This document shows positions 23,979-32,566 of a DNA stretch of 43,242 nt, piece by piece. Source of the DNA: Guptibacillus hwajinpoensis (lineage in GTDB: Bacteria > Bacillota > Bacilli > Bacillales > Bacillaceae_O); contig JAENYN010000040.1 of assembly GCA_016841765.1 (NCBI GenBank), forward strand, positions 1-43,242, in the 5' to 3' direction. A program made the position numbers and the translations under genes. A model generated the notes under the pieces. The model was given only the letters and a program-made list of their open reading frames with translations. It was not told the origin of the DNA and did no database searches. The first letter of the stretch is position 1, and each line of letters opens with the position of its first letter.

Positions 23979-24003
23979 GCCTGGAACATTTTCCAGGCCT
24001 TTT
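23979..24003. terminator. Terminator-like hairpin, either strand
   Basis: GCCTGGAA (23979-23986) and TTCCAGGC (23991-23998) with AAAAAA before and TTTTG after could stop transcription from either side, most usefully the leftward gene at 24203-24448. A second small hairpin, ACCTCA/TGAGGT plus T-run, lies at 24081-24100. Otherwise 23808-24202 holds no gene. Confidence 0.7.
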
Positions 24004-24202
24004 GACGGTGAAATAATCCATTACTTAAAGTTGGATTTCCACAGGTTTTCTTATGTGGTTTGTCACGATTGTTTCCTTGCACCTCAATAGTGAGGTTTTT
24101 CTATGGATAATGAATATAGGCGGATTTTCCTGTTCGGGGCCCGAAAATCATACAGCCCGTTCCCGAATTTCTTATTGTATGAAACGCAGGTAAAGCATGT
24201 TT

Positions 24203-24448
24203 TTAATGAAGCCGCCTGAAAAGCAGGGAACTTTCCATTTCGCGCGCCCCCATTTTTTGCTTTAACGTCTCAAGCATATAGAGCCCTACCATATCATACA
24301 ATTCCTGTTCATCCATTTCTTCAATAAGCTCCAGCAAGTCTTCCCTGTCCATTTGCTCCAGAACTGCGAAAGTAATGATATTGGCGTCCTCTTCATCACC
24401 TGACAGGTGATATCGGTATCTATTAAAAAGATCATCAACTAATTTCAC
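24203..24448 (-). CDS. Small acidic conserved hypothetical protein (DUF6154-like)
   Basis: A GTG start with an excellent AGGAGGG site gives 81 residues. The chain is acidic and helical: GDEEDANIITFAVLEQMDREDLLELIEEMDEQELYDM is built of short amphipathic helices, followed by a basic tail. I believe it belongs to the DUF6154 group found in Bacillaceae, from memory only. There is no signal peptide. The function is unknown. Confidence 0.75.
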   Translation of the reverse strand: MKLVDDLFNRYRYHLSGDEEDANIITFAVLEQMDREDLLELIEEMDEQELYDMVGLYMLETLKQKMGAREMESSLLFRRLH

Positions 24449-24673
24449 TTTATCCCTCCTAGGTTACGTCATACCCGGCGTTTGCCCTTCCAAAACAATC
24501 CAATACTTCCCGTGTACTAAGTGCTTATATGATCAGTATACCCGTTTCCGGCAATAAAAAAAGAATGTAGGATTGAGAATGACGCTCCTGCTGGAAAAAC
24601 CGGTCTCTGCATATTTTTCTGGTGCTTGTAACAGATTAAAACCATCAGATCATTAGGAAAAGGAGACCGGAAA

Positions 24674-25006
24674 ATGGAAAAACAAACCTATTATGTCGCC
24701 ATCGGCAGCGGGGAAATCCTTCCTATCAAAACAGCGACGCCCTTTGATTTTGAAATTGAAGCGACTGAAGAGGAAGTCACCCTGCTTCAGGAGTTGTTTG
24801 ATGCCAGAACATCAAAAGACTGGGGTGCCTTTATCAGGGCTCACCTCCCGTATCTCGAATATCATCTCGATCGTGAGAATGACGGTTATGATGAACAGCT
24901 GCGTGCGGTCTATGGCATGATACACAAACTTGGAAAACCGGAAACAAGGCAGCATATTGAGAGTATCGGGATTTTGGATAGAAGAGCTGAAGACTCTCCT
25001 TTTTAA
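24674..25006 (+). CDS. Conserved hypothetical protein near ytkD
   Basis: A 110-residue cytoplasmic protein with an AAAAGGAG ribosome site. It is acidic, with an N-terminal beta-like segment (YYVAIGSGEIL) and later helices (EEEVTLLQELFDA, YDEQLRAVYGMIHKLG). No membrane segment or catalytic motif is visible. I cannot assign a family with confidence. It is convergent with the glycosylase gene, with only 32 bp between their stops. Confidence 0.75.
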   Translation: MEKQTYYVAIGSGEILPIKTATPFDFEIEATEEEVTLLQELFDARTSKDWGAFIRAHLPYLEYHLDRENDGYDEQLRAVYGMIHKLGKPETRQHIESIGILDRRAEDSPF

Positions 25007-25038
25007 GACACATGAGCAGGCGGCAAATTTGCGCCTGC

Positions 25039-25683
25039 TTATTTATTATCCAGGTGTGCCGTATACTTTCTTGCCACCTTCGAAACAAACGGATTATCTT
25101 TTAACCAAAACCGCCAGGGCATCGCTGTAAACTCTTCGGCATAATCAATATTGATTCTCGGCCCTGCAAGGATTTCTCCGGTTTCCGCCTGGCCGCTGGA
25201 TGGATCGATCCACAGTGGCGGAGCCGAGAGGTCATTTCCGTACAGATCCATCGTCAATCCGAGTGCCATGGAAAGTTTTCCCGGTCCATTTGTAAGGTTG
25301 GCGCGTTTCCTCACAGGCCATGTTTCGGCCGCATCCGGCAGGTCCATACCGCGCCGTTCGGCCATTAATTCAATCCCTTCAACAGGTTCAACCGCCCTGA
25401 CCAGGATTGCTTCAGGTTTTCCGGGAGGACCGCTCACCACATTAAAACAAAGATACATTCCGTATATCCTGAAGAAATACGCGAGTCCGGCATGTTCAAA
25501 CATGACTCTTGTCCGGTCTGTTTTTCTGTTCCCGAATGAATGGGCCCCTTTATCCTCAGGCCCCATATACGCTTCCGTTTCGACAATCCGCCCCGCAGCG
25601 ATCCCTTCGTCCGTCTGATGGATCAAGGTTTTCCCGAGCAGGCTGCGGGCCAGCTGAAGGGTCGGCTGTTCAAAAAAATCCAT
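25039..25683 (-). CDS. DNA-3-methyladenine glycosylase (AAG/MPG family)
   Basis: A base-excision repair enzyme that removes alkylated purines such as 3-methyladenine and hypoxanthine. Family blocks are LARSLLGKTLIH, AGRIVETEAYMGPEDKGAHS (catalytic Glu in VETEAY), YFFRIYGMYLCFNVV (the DNA-intercalating Tyr region) and LTNGPGKLSMALGL. The frame continues upstream to 25830, but the ATG at 25683 with an AGGAGGAG site starts the conserved domain and gives 214 residues. It is divergent from the following lipoprotein gene. Unlike mammalian AAG it has no N-terminal extension. Confidence 0.92.
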   Translation of the reverse strand: MDFFEQPTLQLARSLLGKTLIHQTDEGIAAGRIVETEAYMGPEDKGAHSFGNRKTDRTRVMFEHAGLAYFFRIYGMYLCFNVVSGPPGKPEAILVRAVEPVEGIELMAERRGMDLPDAAETWPVRKRANLTNGPGKLSMALGLTMDLYGNDLSAPPLWIDPSSGQAETGEILAGPRINIDYAEEFTAMPWRFWLKDNPFVSKVARKYTAHLDNK

Positions 25684-25793
25684 AACAACACTCCTCCTGG
25701 TCCAATCTGCTTTTAATGTACCCGTTTCGTGCATAAAACCTTGCGGCTGATTTAAAACTATCATAAAAATGCCATGAAAGCAGGTCGAGAGAA

Positions 25794-26507
25794 ATGAACA
25801 AAAATGCGGTAAAAGGGCTTTTAATTCCAATTTTTTTAAGCATGGCAGCCGGATGCGGACAGCAGGCTTACGAACATGAAACTGATCTGACTGATATACA
25901 AGAGGTTAAAACAAATGATAAAGAGAGGTTTGGAAACAGACCGGATTTTTCCTCCATCTACGAACAGCAGGTGATCGGAAGCCAGCTCCAGGCCATAAAT
26001 GAAACCTTTAACAGGGAATCGGTAAACGGAATCCCTTCCTTTCCGAAAAAAAATTTGGTTGAAGTCCGGAACGGCAACGAGGCTGTCTATCAGAACGGAG
26101 CCGTTGTCAACAGGGACGGAATGTTGATTCGGCCGCCGCAGGATGGGGAGCTTGAAGCGGATCAAATCCGGCCTTATATCCGGAAGGCTGTAAATGAAAT
26201 CAGTTCACAAGCCGTCTATTTGGATGGAGAAAAGAAAAAAATCACAAGGGATTTTTATAAGCAGGGGATAACAGCACGAAAAAAGCTTACCGGAAATGAA
26301 AAAGAGGTGTTTGAGAATGATGCAGCGGAAAAGTTACGGGTTATGAGGCGAATCCATAACATGTCGGGGTTCAGCCGGGCCTTGCAAGACTACACAACCG
26401 GAACTGTCAACTTGCTTGCTGAGGCAAAGCAGGAAGGCGATTACCAAAAGTATGTGGAAGCAGTAAAAAATATTCAGTCATTGAACCGGGCGGTTAATGT
26501 ACATTGA
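25794..26507 (+). CDS. Lipoprotein of unknown function
   Basis: The 237 residues begin with a lipoprotein signal (KGLLIPIFLSM then A-A-G-C, lipidated Cys21). The mature chain is hydrophilic and mixed-charge, with a helical C-terminal half. No catalytic motif or known domain is recognised. A weak GGTCGAGAG ribosome site precedes the ATG. The gene runs up to the 21-bp repeat array. A sporulation or germination role is possible but has no sequence support. Confidence 0.75.
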   Translation: MNKNAVKGLLIPIFLSMAAGCGQQAYEHETDLTDIQEVKTNDKERFGNRPDFSSIYEQQVIGSQLQAINETFNRESVNGIPSFPKKNLVEVRNGNEAVYQNGAVVNRDGMLIRPPQDGELEADQIRPYIRKAVNEISSQAVYLDGEKKKITRDFYKQGITARKKLTGNEKEVFENDAAEKLRVMRRIHNMSGFSRALQDYTTGTVNLLAEAKQEGDYQKYVEAVKNIQSLNRAVNVH

Positions 26508-26618
26508 AAAGTCTATGTGCTGATGCGGCCAGGTTTGCATTAAAGAAGGGAAAAACGGGGCTGCTGGTGCCGGCCCTTGTTATCAGTTCCACCTTCCAAG
26601 GTGCCTCTCTGCAGGGGC

Positions 26619-26784
26619 CCGGTGAACGGCTTTCCCGCCGTTTCTCACGTTTTTCACGCCAAACCGGCTATTTTTCACGCCGGACTTTACTGGTTTCACG
26701 CCACTGCTCCACGTTTTCATGCCTAACGGTTTGTTTCACGCCGTTCAGACATGCTTTCACGCCATACATACCGGGTTTCGCGCC
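26619..26784. repeat. Phased 21-bp repeat array A (TTTCACGCC boxes)
   Basis: TTTCACGCC or one-base variants start at 26631, 26652, 26673, 26694, 26715, 26734, 26755 and 26776. All spacings are 21 bp except one of 19. The array is the reverse complement of array B near 39.6 kb. Over 145 bp (26619-26763 against 39752-39608) I count 15 differences by hand, including between the boxes, and the 19-bp step falls at the same place. The open frame through it (FSR/FTP repeats) exists because 21 is divisible by three and has no ribosome site. Confidence 0.9.
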
Positions 26785-27057
26785 GGGCACGGTTTCTTTT
26801 TTAAGATGGCTGATTTGGAGTTCATCCCCATTTATCGGCAAACCGAAATTTTCATTATATCCCCCTTATTTACCTTTACAAAAAAATTGTTCCAATTTTG
26901 AAACATAAATGGACGAGTCTCCGTCTATATCTATAGAAGGCCGTACGGTGAGGATAGTATGATTTATCCGTCAATTTGTACATAGAACAGGTTTAACGAC
27001 TTCCTTTTCATGGGAATAAGGGAAGTAGGCACAAACAGCAAACAGGGGGAGATCATC
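26785..27057. other. Intergenic stretch before the secreted protein gene
   Basis: No gene is seen. ACTTCC (26999-27004) and GGAAGT (27021-27026) form a hairpin just upstream of the ribosome site of the next gene. The rest is AT-rich without a clear promoter. Confidence 0.4.
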
Positions 27058-27600
27058 ATGAAAACAGCAAGAAAATGGTTGCCTGCAGCGATAGCCGCTT
27101 TTATTTTAGCGGCAGGGGGATTGTTCATGTTTCCGGAGTCTACGGCAAAAGCGCCGTTCAGCAATTTGTTTCCTGATACCCAGGTGGCGCAGGCAACGGA
27201 GAATACAGCACAGACAGAATTAACAGAGGAGCAAGCTGAAAACTTATTGACCGAATTTATAGATAAGCTGGTACAGGATACAGATGAGCAGTATATGGTT
27301 GGAAAATATCAATCTAAACAAGAACTTATCAATGACTTTAGAAGCATCTCAAAACCTGAGGTTGCAAAAACGTATGTGGATTTTTATTATGAAGAGAGGG
27401 ATGGCGGATTATATATTGTTCCGACAGAACTCCCGCCGTGGTTTGTGAAAGAAAATCCATATAAACTGAAAAAAGTCGATTCCGGCAAGTACGAGCTTAA
27501 CCAGAATAATACATCTGATTTGTATGGTTCCTATAGCATAACGGCAGAGTTCACGAATGAAAACGGCAAGTGGATCATCAGTAAGATTAACCACCGCTAA
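27058..27600 (+). CDS. Secreted or membrane-anchored protein of unknown function
   Basis: The ATG at 27058 has an AGGGGGAG site and is preferred to an upstream frame extension at 27010. The 180-residue product starts with a signal-like hydrophobic segment (WLPAAIAAFILAAGGLFMF) followed by a possible ATAK/AQA cleavage region. The mature domain is acidic: ELTEEQAENLLTEFIDKL, then a beta-rich C-terminus (SYSITAEFTNENGKWIISKI) like small extracytoplasmic DUF domains that end in a beta sheet. I cannot name the family. It is followed 85 bp later by ytkD. Confidence 0.75.
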   Translation: MKTARKWLPAAIAAFILAAGGLFMFPESTAKAPFSNLFPDTQVAQATENTAQTELTEEQAENLLTEFIDKLVQDTDEQYMVGKYQSKQELINDFRSISKPEVAKTYVDFYYEERDGGLYIVPTELPPWFVKENPYKLKKVDSGKYELNQNNTSDLYGSYSITAEFTNENGKWIISKINHR

Positions 27601-27685
27601 TATGGAACGGGACGGTAACGGAATTCATCAGTAATCCGTAAAAAGGATGAAATCACGATATACTATACGAGTTGGAGTTATGGCT

Positions 27686-28159
27686 ATGATTACGTTTCAG
27701 GATTACTATGATAACACAGTTAAATTCTCGTTTTCGATGCACCCTTTTTCTGATGATCCACGGCACGTGTGGGTCATCTGCAAGTTTCAGAACAAATGGC
27801 TGATGACACGCCACAGAAACCGGGGAATCGAGTTCCCCGGCGGTAAAGTGGAACAAGGGGAAACGCCGGAAGAAGCCGCTGAGAGAGAGGTATTCGAAGA
27901 AACGGGCGGCATCGTGGAAAAGCTTCACTATATCGGCCAGTATGAAGTATCCGGCAAAGAAGCGACTGTTGTGAAAAATACTTATTTTGCAGAGATCAAA
28001 GAAGTCCGCAAAAAAACGGACTATCTTGAAACGGAAGGTCCGGTCCTGTTCAAAAGATTGCCGGAAAATATCCGCAGCCGTAAAGAATTCAGCTTCATGA
28101 TGAAGGATGAAATTCTGGCTGAAAGCATGAAGTATATTCGTACACATCATTTTATATAA
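27686..28159 (+). CDS. ytkD: Nudix nucleoside triphosphatase YtkD
   Basis: B. subtilis YtkD sanitises oxidised nucleotides (8-oxo-dGTP) and also acts as an RNA pyrophosphohydrolase-like enzyme. Here the Nudix box GGKVEQGETPEEAAEREVFEETGG is complete with REVFEE metal ligands. HVWVICKFQNKWLMTRHRNRG precedes it, and the C-terminal EFSFMMKDEILAES matches the B. subtilis protein as recalled. The frame is open from 27647. The ATG at 27686 lies 8 bases after GGAG and gives 157 residues (B. subtilis about 158). Confidence 0.9.
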   Translation: MITFQDYYDNTVKFSFSMHPFSDDPRHVWVICKFQNKWLMTRHRNRGIEFPGGKVEQGETPEEAAEREVFEETGGIVEKLHYIGQYEVSGKEATVVKNTYFAEIKEVRKKTDYLETEGPVLFKRLPENIRSRKEFSFMMKDEILAESMKYIRTHHFI

Positions 28160-28172
28160 AACACTCGCAAAG

Positions 28173-28210
28173 GCTCCTGCTGATGTACATCGGCAGGAGC
28201 TTTTTATTTT
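28173..28210 (+). terminator. Terminator of ytkD
   Basis: GCTCCTGCTGATG (28173-28185) pairs with CATCGGCAGGAGC (28188-28200) with one wobble, then TTTTTATTTTT. Confidence 0.92.
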
Positions 28211-28236
28211 TCTGCCAGATGCACCTCACTTAGCCT

Positions 28237-28297
28237 AACAAAACCAAACAAAAACTAACAAAAACGGATTGACCCCAACTGAAACGCGCAGTAGACT
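28237..28297 (+). promoter_or_regulatory. Promoter of the tungstate operon with three phased ACAAAAC repeats
   Basis: TTGACC (28269-28274), 17 bp, TAGACT (28292-28297) form the promoter. Directly upstream, ACAAAA(A)C occurs three times with its first C at 28239, 28249 and 28259, exactly 10 bp apart. They could be operator half-sites for the operon's own regulator or phased A-tracts that bend DNA (UP-element-like). Confidence 0.6.
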
Positions 28298-28330
28298 TAA
28301 ATTGCAGGTACATAAAAGGAGTGCATATCA

Positions 28331-29260
28331 ATGGCGAAACCCTTCTTGACTCCGGAAGATGTTGCTGACATGTTGCAGATTTCAAAGTATACCGTCTATG
28401 AAATGGTGAAGCGCGGGGAGCTTCCGGTAACAAGGATAGGCCGGAAGATGCGGTTCAACCCCGAAGATCTTGATGTTTTTCTTGGAAATCGGCATGAAGG
28501 GCATGTAACGGAAGAGAAACGCTCTTCTGGACAGGCGCCTGACCGGCTCGCACCGCCAGTGCTGTTTATCGGGAGTCATGATCTTTCAGTGGATCTTGTC
28601 ATCCGCCATATGAAAGAGCGCAGTGCAGGCATTTTGATGCTTCCAGCTTTTGTCGGAAGTATGGAAGGGCTGCTCAGCCTTTATTTCGAAAAAGCGGACA
28701 TTGTCGGTTGCCATCTGCTTGATGAGGAAACGGGAGATTATAACACGCCGATCGTCAAAAGGATGTTTGCGGGCCAGCCGGTTTATGTTGTGCAGTTTGT
28801 GAAGCGGAGCATAGGCTGGATTGTGCCGGAAGGTAATCCGAAACAGCTACAGGGCTGGGAAGATCTGAAAAGAAACGATTTGAGATTTGTGAACAGGCAA
28901 AAAGGGGCCGGGACCCGCCTGCTGCTTGATTTCCATCTGAAAAAAATGGGAATTGACCGCCATTCCGTGAGAGGTTACGAGCGTGCTGAACAAACACATA
29001 CCGATCTTGCTTCTGCCGTTTTGAGAGGCGAGGCTGACGCGGGACTTGGCACTGAAAGCGCTGCCCGGAAAAAGGGGCTTGGGTTTGTGCCGCTCGTCAA
29101 GGAAAGATATGACTTTGTCATGAGAGAAGAGTTTTACACGAGTGAGCAATGGCTTTTGATCAAAGAGGTTTTACAGTCTGAGGAGTTACAAGAGGGAATC
29201 AAAAAACTGGGTGGTTATGACGTGACTGGGATTGCGTCCGTAATTGAGGAGGTCAATTAA
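28331..29260 (+). CDS. Helix-turn-helix regulator with tungstate/molybdate-type binding domain
   Basis: The first 55 residues are an excisionase/MerR-like winged helix (LTPEDVADMLQISKYTVYEMVKRGELP, RKMRFNPEDLDVFL). Residues about 75-305 form a periplasmic-binding-protein-like domain (GAGTRLLLDFHLKKMG, GEADAGLGTESAARK, PLVKERYDFVM), as in regulators that sense molybdate or tungstate. It has no signal peptide, so the binding domain works in the cytoplasm. It leads the tupABC operon: the tupA ribosome site lies in its last codons. It probably controls its own promoter, with tungstate as ligand (inference). Confidence 0.85.
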   Translation: MAKPFLTPEDVADMLQISKYTVYEMVKRGELPVTRIGRKMRFNPEDLDVFLGNRHEGHVTEEKRSSGQAPDRLAPPVLFIGSHDLSVDLVIRHMKERSAGILMLPAFVGSMEGLLSLYFEKADIVGCHLLDEETGDYNTPIVKRMFAGQPVYVVQFVKRSIGWIVPEGNPKQLQGWEDLKRNDLRFVNRQKGAGTRLLLDFHLKKMGIDRHSVRGYERAEQTHTDLASAVLRGEADAGLGTESAARKKGLGFVPLVKERYDFVMREEFYTSEQWLLIKEVLQSEELQEGIKKLGGYDVTGIASVIEEVN

Positions 29261-29262
29261 GT

Positions 29263-30132
29263 GTGAAAAAATCATTGTTATTATTGATTGGTATACTGAT
29301 TTTGGCCGTGTTTACAGCATGTGGAAACGGAGAAGCAAGTCAGGAAACAGCCGGTGAGAAAAAAGATAATACCGGTGCCGATGAAACGAAGTCGAGTTTT
29401 GTCCTGGCTACAACAACGAGCACCCAGGACAGCGGGCTGTTGGACGAGCTTGTTCCGATGTTTGAAGAAAAGCACGGATACATGGTAAAGACGATTGCGG
29501 TAGGTACCGGAAAAGCGCTTGAAATGGGCGAAAACGGGGAAGCGGATGCACTGTTGACACATGCTCCGGCCGCTGAACAGGTGCTTGTGGATAACGGTGA
29601 TGTCACCAACTATCAGCTTGTCATGCATAACGACTTTGTCATCGTCGGCCCGGCAGAAGATCCGGCCGGCATTAAAGGAATGAAAGAGCCTAGCGAAGCC
29701 TTGAAAACAATCGCCGATTCAGAGTCTGTTTTCGTTTCCCGGGGCGATGATTCAGGAACTCATAAAAAAGAACAATCTCTATGGGAAGAAGCTGGGTTAC
29801 AGCCTGAAGGGCAATGGTATCAGGAAACAGGACAGGGAATGGGCGGAACGATAAGAGTGGCATCCGAAAAAAGCGGCTATTCGCTTACGGACAGAGCCAC
29901 TTATCTGGCGCTCCAGGATGAGTTATCCCTGGGTATTCTCGTTGAGGGTTATGAAAGCCTGAAAAACATTTACCATGTGATGCAGGTGAATCCTGATAAG
30001 TCAGACAAAATCAATAGTGATGCTGCCAAAGCGTTTGTGGATTTTATGGTTTCTGAAGAAGCACAGAATACGATTGAACATTTCGGAGTTGAAGAGTACG
30101 GCCAGCCGCTGTTCTTTCCGGATGCAAAGTAA
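29263..30132 (+). CDS. tupA: Tungstate ABC transporter substrate-binding lipoprotein TupA
   Basis: A 289-residue lipoprotein (signal LLLLIGILILAVF then T-A-C, Cys20). The family signature TTTSTQDSG is at about 50-58, where oxyanion contacts lie in TupA/WtpA-type proteins, with SRGDDSGTHKKE further on. It captures tungstate, with higher selectivity over molybdate in characterised members. The start is GTG, with a GAGGAGG site inside the end of the regulator gene. Tungstate rather than molybdate is assigned by family resemblance. Confidence 0.9.
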   Translation: MKKSLLLLIGILILAVFTACGNGEASQETAGEKKDNTGADETKSSFVLATTTSTQDSGLLDELVPMFEEKHGYMVKTIAVGTGKALEMGENGEADALLTHAPAAEQVLVDNGDVTNYQLVMHNDFVIVGPAEDPAGIKGMKEPSEALKTIADSESVFVSRGDDSGTHKKEQSLWEEAGLQPEGQWYQETGQGMGGTIRVASEKSGYSLTDRATYLALQDELSLGILVEGYESLKNIYHVMQVNPDKSDKINSDAAKAFVDFMVSEEAQNTIEHFGVEEYGQPLFFPDAK

Positions 30133-30220
30133 AAATACGGCGTGATGCCGGTACATAAGTGTTGTGAACTTACTTGTTCACAGCACTGAGTATCCGTATC
30201 AATAGACCGGGGGAATCAGC

Positions 30221-30919
30221 ATGGATATGATATTTCGAGGGATTTTAGAGGCTTTGCGGATGATATTCACCGGCGATCCGGAAATTTTCAGCATTACCTG
30301 GCTGACATTGAAAGTGTCCGGAACTGCAACATTGATCAGTTTGATCATCGGCGTTCCGCTTGGTGTTGCGCTGGCCTGGGTGCGATTTCCCGGGCGGAAA
30401 TTTTTGCTCAGCGTCATCAATACAGCCATGGGTTTTCCGCCGGTTGTCATCGGTTTATGGGTGTTTTTGCTGCTGGCGCGCAATGGCCCGCTGGGTTTTA
30501 TGAATTTGATTTTTACACCGACTGCGATTGTGATTGCACAGGCTATCATCGCATCCCCGATCGTGATCGGCCTGACGAGCGCAGCCATCATGCAAATCGA
30601 TGACCGGCTGCTGTTGCAAATGCGGGCATTGGGTGCAACACGTGTGCAAATGCTCCTACTGGCACTACGAGAAGCAAGATACTCTCTGCTTGCTGCTGTT
30701 ATCGCAGGCTTTGGCGCGGTTATTTCTGAAGTGGGAGCTTCGATGATGGTCGGCGGGAATATAAAAGATTATTCAAGGGTATTGACGACAGCAACCGTGA
30801 TGGAAGTCAATAAAGGGAATACCGAAGTTGCCATCGGCCTTTCGGTTATCCTGTTATTGCTGGCATATTTTGTGACACTCGGTTTGACGATGTTACAGCA
30901 GCGTGAGGTGAAAGAATGA
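30221..30919 (+). CDS. tupB: Tungstate ABC transporter permease TupB
   Basis: A 232-residue inner-membrane permease with five to six hydrophobic segments. The ABC-importer coupling loop is seen at MRALGATRVQMLLLALREAR (EAA-type). MGFPPVVIGLWVFLLLARNG and SEVGASMMVGGNI are typical of TupB-like permeases. An 88-bp gap with a small hairpin separates it from tupA. The last four bases overlap the ATPase gene (ATGA), so the two are translationally coupled. Confidence 0.92.
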   Translation: MDMIFRGILEALRMIFTGDPEIFSITWLTLKVSGTATLISLIIGVPLGVALAWVRFPGRKFLLSVINTAMGFPPVVIGLWVFLLLARNGPLGFMNLIFTPTAIVIAQAIIASPIVIGLTSAAIMQIDDRLLLQMRALGATRVQMLLLALREARYSLLAAVIAGFGAVISEVGASMMVGGNIKDYSRVLTTATVMEVNKGNTEVAIGLSVILLLLAYFVTLGLTMLQQREVKE

Positions 30920-31656
30920 TGCAGCCTGTTATTGAGATGAAGGATGTACGACTGGAAAAAAACGGCCGTAGAATTCTTGATGTGCCGGAGCTGTCGATAA
31001 AAGAGGGGGAAGTGACCGGCATTATCGGGCCGAACGGTGCCGGCAAAAGTACGCTGTTGAAAGTGATGGCGATGCTGGAGGATCCGGACGGCGGCTCTAT
31101 TTCATTAAGCGGGCAGCAGGTGATCCCGGGCAATATCACAATCGAGGCGAGACGCCAGACAGCAGTCGTTTTTCAGCATCCGCTCATGATGGATACGAAC
31201 GTATTCAAAAATGTCGCAGCTCCGCTTTCCTTCCGAAAGATGCGGAAACCCGAAATAAATGAAAAAGTGGGTTACTGGCTTGAGCGGTTTGGCGTGGCCC
31301 ATCTTGCCGGCAGGCATGCCCGGACCCTTTCCGGCGGCGAGTCACAGCGCGTTTCGCTGGCCCGGGCGCTGGTCACCGATCCGAAGGTGCTTTTTTTGGA
31401 TGAACCTTTCTCTGCATTGGACTTGCCTACAAGAAAAAAGCTGTTGCAGGATTTTAAGCAGATTTTAGAGGAGACTGGAACAACAACGCTGTTTGTCAGC
31501 CATGACCATCAGGAAATCAATTATTTATGCAGCCAGGTTGCAATGATTTATGGAGGCAAAATGATTAAAAAGACGGTATTGCCGCTCAATATCGGGAACG
31601 TCCCCGAAGATTTCAAGCAATTTTTAGAAGGATGGCTGGCTCCGCTTTCACCTTGA
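30916..31656 (+). CDS. tupC: Tungstate ABC transporter ATPase TupC
   Basis: A 246-residue ABC ATPase. It has Walker A GPNGAGKST, the Q-loop in VVFQHPLMM, signature LSGGESQRVSLARAL, Walker [13 protein letters not shown] and the H-loop in FVSHDHQE. It energises tungstate uptake with TupB. No C-terminal molybdate-binding (TOBE) domain is present, unlike ModC, which agrees with the Tup assignment. A second ATG directly follows the first; either may be used. Confidence 0.92.
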   Translation: MMQPVIEMKDVRLEKNGRRILDVPELSIKEGEVTGIIGPNGAGKSTLLKVMAMLEDPDGGSISLSGQQVIPGNITIEARRQTAVVFQHPLMMDTNVFKNVAAPLSFRKMRKPEINEKVGYWLERFGVAHLAGRHARTLSGGESQRVSLARALVTDPKVLFLDEPFSALDLPTRKKLLQDFKQILEETGTTTLFVSHDHQEINYLCSQVAMIYGGKMIKKTVLPLNIGNVPEDFKQFLEGWLAPLSP

Positions 31657-31720
31657 ATATAAGGTGAAGCCATGAGGGGAATCCAGTGTTTCACATGACA
31701 TCTTTATATAAAAGAAATTA

Positions 31721-31753
31721 AATCCCGTCCGGTAATCCGGCCGGGATTTTTTA
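31721..31753. terminator. Convergent terminator between tupC and ytlD
   Basis: AATCCCGTCCGG (31721-31732) and CCGGCCGGGATT (31737-31748), with one mismatch and T-rich tracts outside, stop both convergent operons. Confidence 0.85.
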
Positions 31754-31759
31754 TCAATT

Positions 31760-32566
31760 TCATGACCTTTTAATCAATTTGCCTTCCAGCCATTCAACAG
31801 CCTGATACATCAATGTAGCGAAAACGGCAATTAACAGCAGGCTGAGGAGGACAAGGGTGAAGTTGAAAACCTGGAAGCCGTAAATGATCATATAGCCAAG
31901 CCCTTCGGCGGAAACCAGGAATTCGCCGACAATGACACCGACCCATGAAAGGCCTACATTCACTTTCAAGGTCGAAATGATGGCCGGAAATGAAGCCGGG
32001 AGCACCGCTTCGCGGAATACCTGGCGCTTCGTGGCACCGAACGTTTGCATGACCTTGATATAATTTGCGTCCGTTTCTTTGAAGGCACTGTATATGACCA
32101 GAGTGGTAATAATGACGGAAATGACGGTGCCCATCGCAATGATGGATACGAACCCGGGGCCGAGTGCGACGATTAAAATCGGTCCTAATGCCACTTTCGG
32201 CATCGCGTTCAAAATGACAAGGTAAGGATCTAGAATATCCGACAGGAATGGCGACCACCAGAGCACAGCGGCCAGCAGCGTTCCAAGCAGGGTCCCCAGT
32301 ATGAATCCAAGTACGGTTTCAAATAACGTTACGGACAAATGGGTGAGCAGTGACCCGTCTGACAGCTTCACCAGAAACAATCCCCATATTTTAGAAGGTG
32401 CACTGAAGATTAACGGATCGATCAAACTGAGCCTGCTGGCAGACTCCCATGATAGAAAGAAGGCGAGAAAGAGGGCGGTCTGCCAAGCCAGCACTTTTGT
32501 TTTGGCGGTTTTTATACCCTGCAAGTAATCAGCATGGTCTTTTTCAATATCAATTGGTTTGTTCAA
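31760..32566 (-). CDS. ytlD: ABC transporter permease, SsuC/TauC type (YtlD-like)
   Basis: A membrane permease of the nitrate/sulfonate/taurine importer family. Six hydrophobic segments are seen, with the coupling motif in [20 protein letters not shown]. The frame is open back to 32668 inside the ATPase gene. A TTG at 32566 with GGAG upstream gives 268 residues, the usual size, and a 17-bp overlap with the ATPase stop. The order and neighbours (ytmA, pckA, metK) match the B. subtilis ytlABCD region as recalled; ytlB is not present. The transported compound is unknown. Confidence 0.87.
   Translation of the reverse strand: MNKPIDIEKDHADYLQGIKTAKTKVLAWQTALFLAFFLSWESASRLSLIDPLIFSAPSKIWGLFLVKLSDGSLLTHLSVTLFETVLGFILGTLLGTLLAAVLWWSPFLSDILDPYLVILNAMPKVALGPILIVALGPGFVSIIAMGTVISVIITTLVIYSAFKETDANYIKVMQTFGATKRQVFREAVLPASFPAIISTLKVNVGLSWVGVIVGEFLVSAEGLGYMIIYGFQVFNFTLVLLSLLLIAVFATLMYQAVEWLEGKLIKRS

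Noticed and set aside
26504-26908. 134-residue protein through array A
   Set aside because: It is open only because 21 is a multiple of three; it lacks a ribosome site and overlaps the lipoprotein stop.
28331-29260. Phage excisionase from the helix-turn-helix
   Set aside because: The domain is fused to a binding-protein-like domain and heads the tupABC operon; no phage genes are near.
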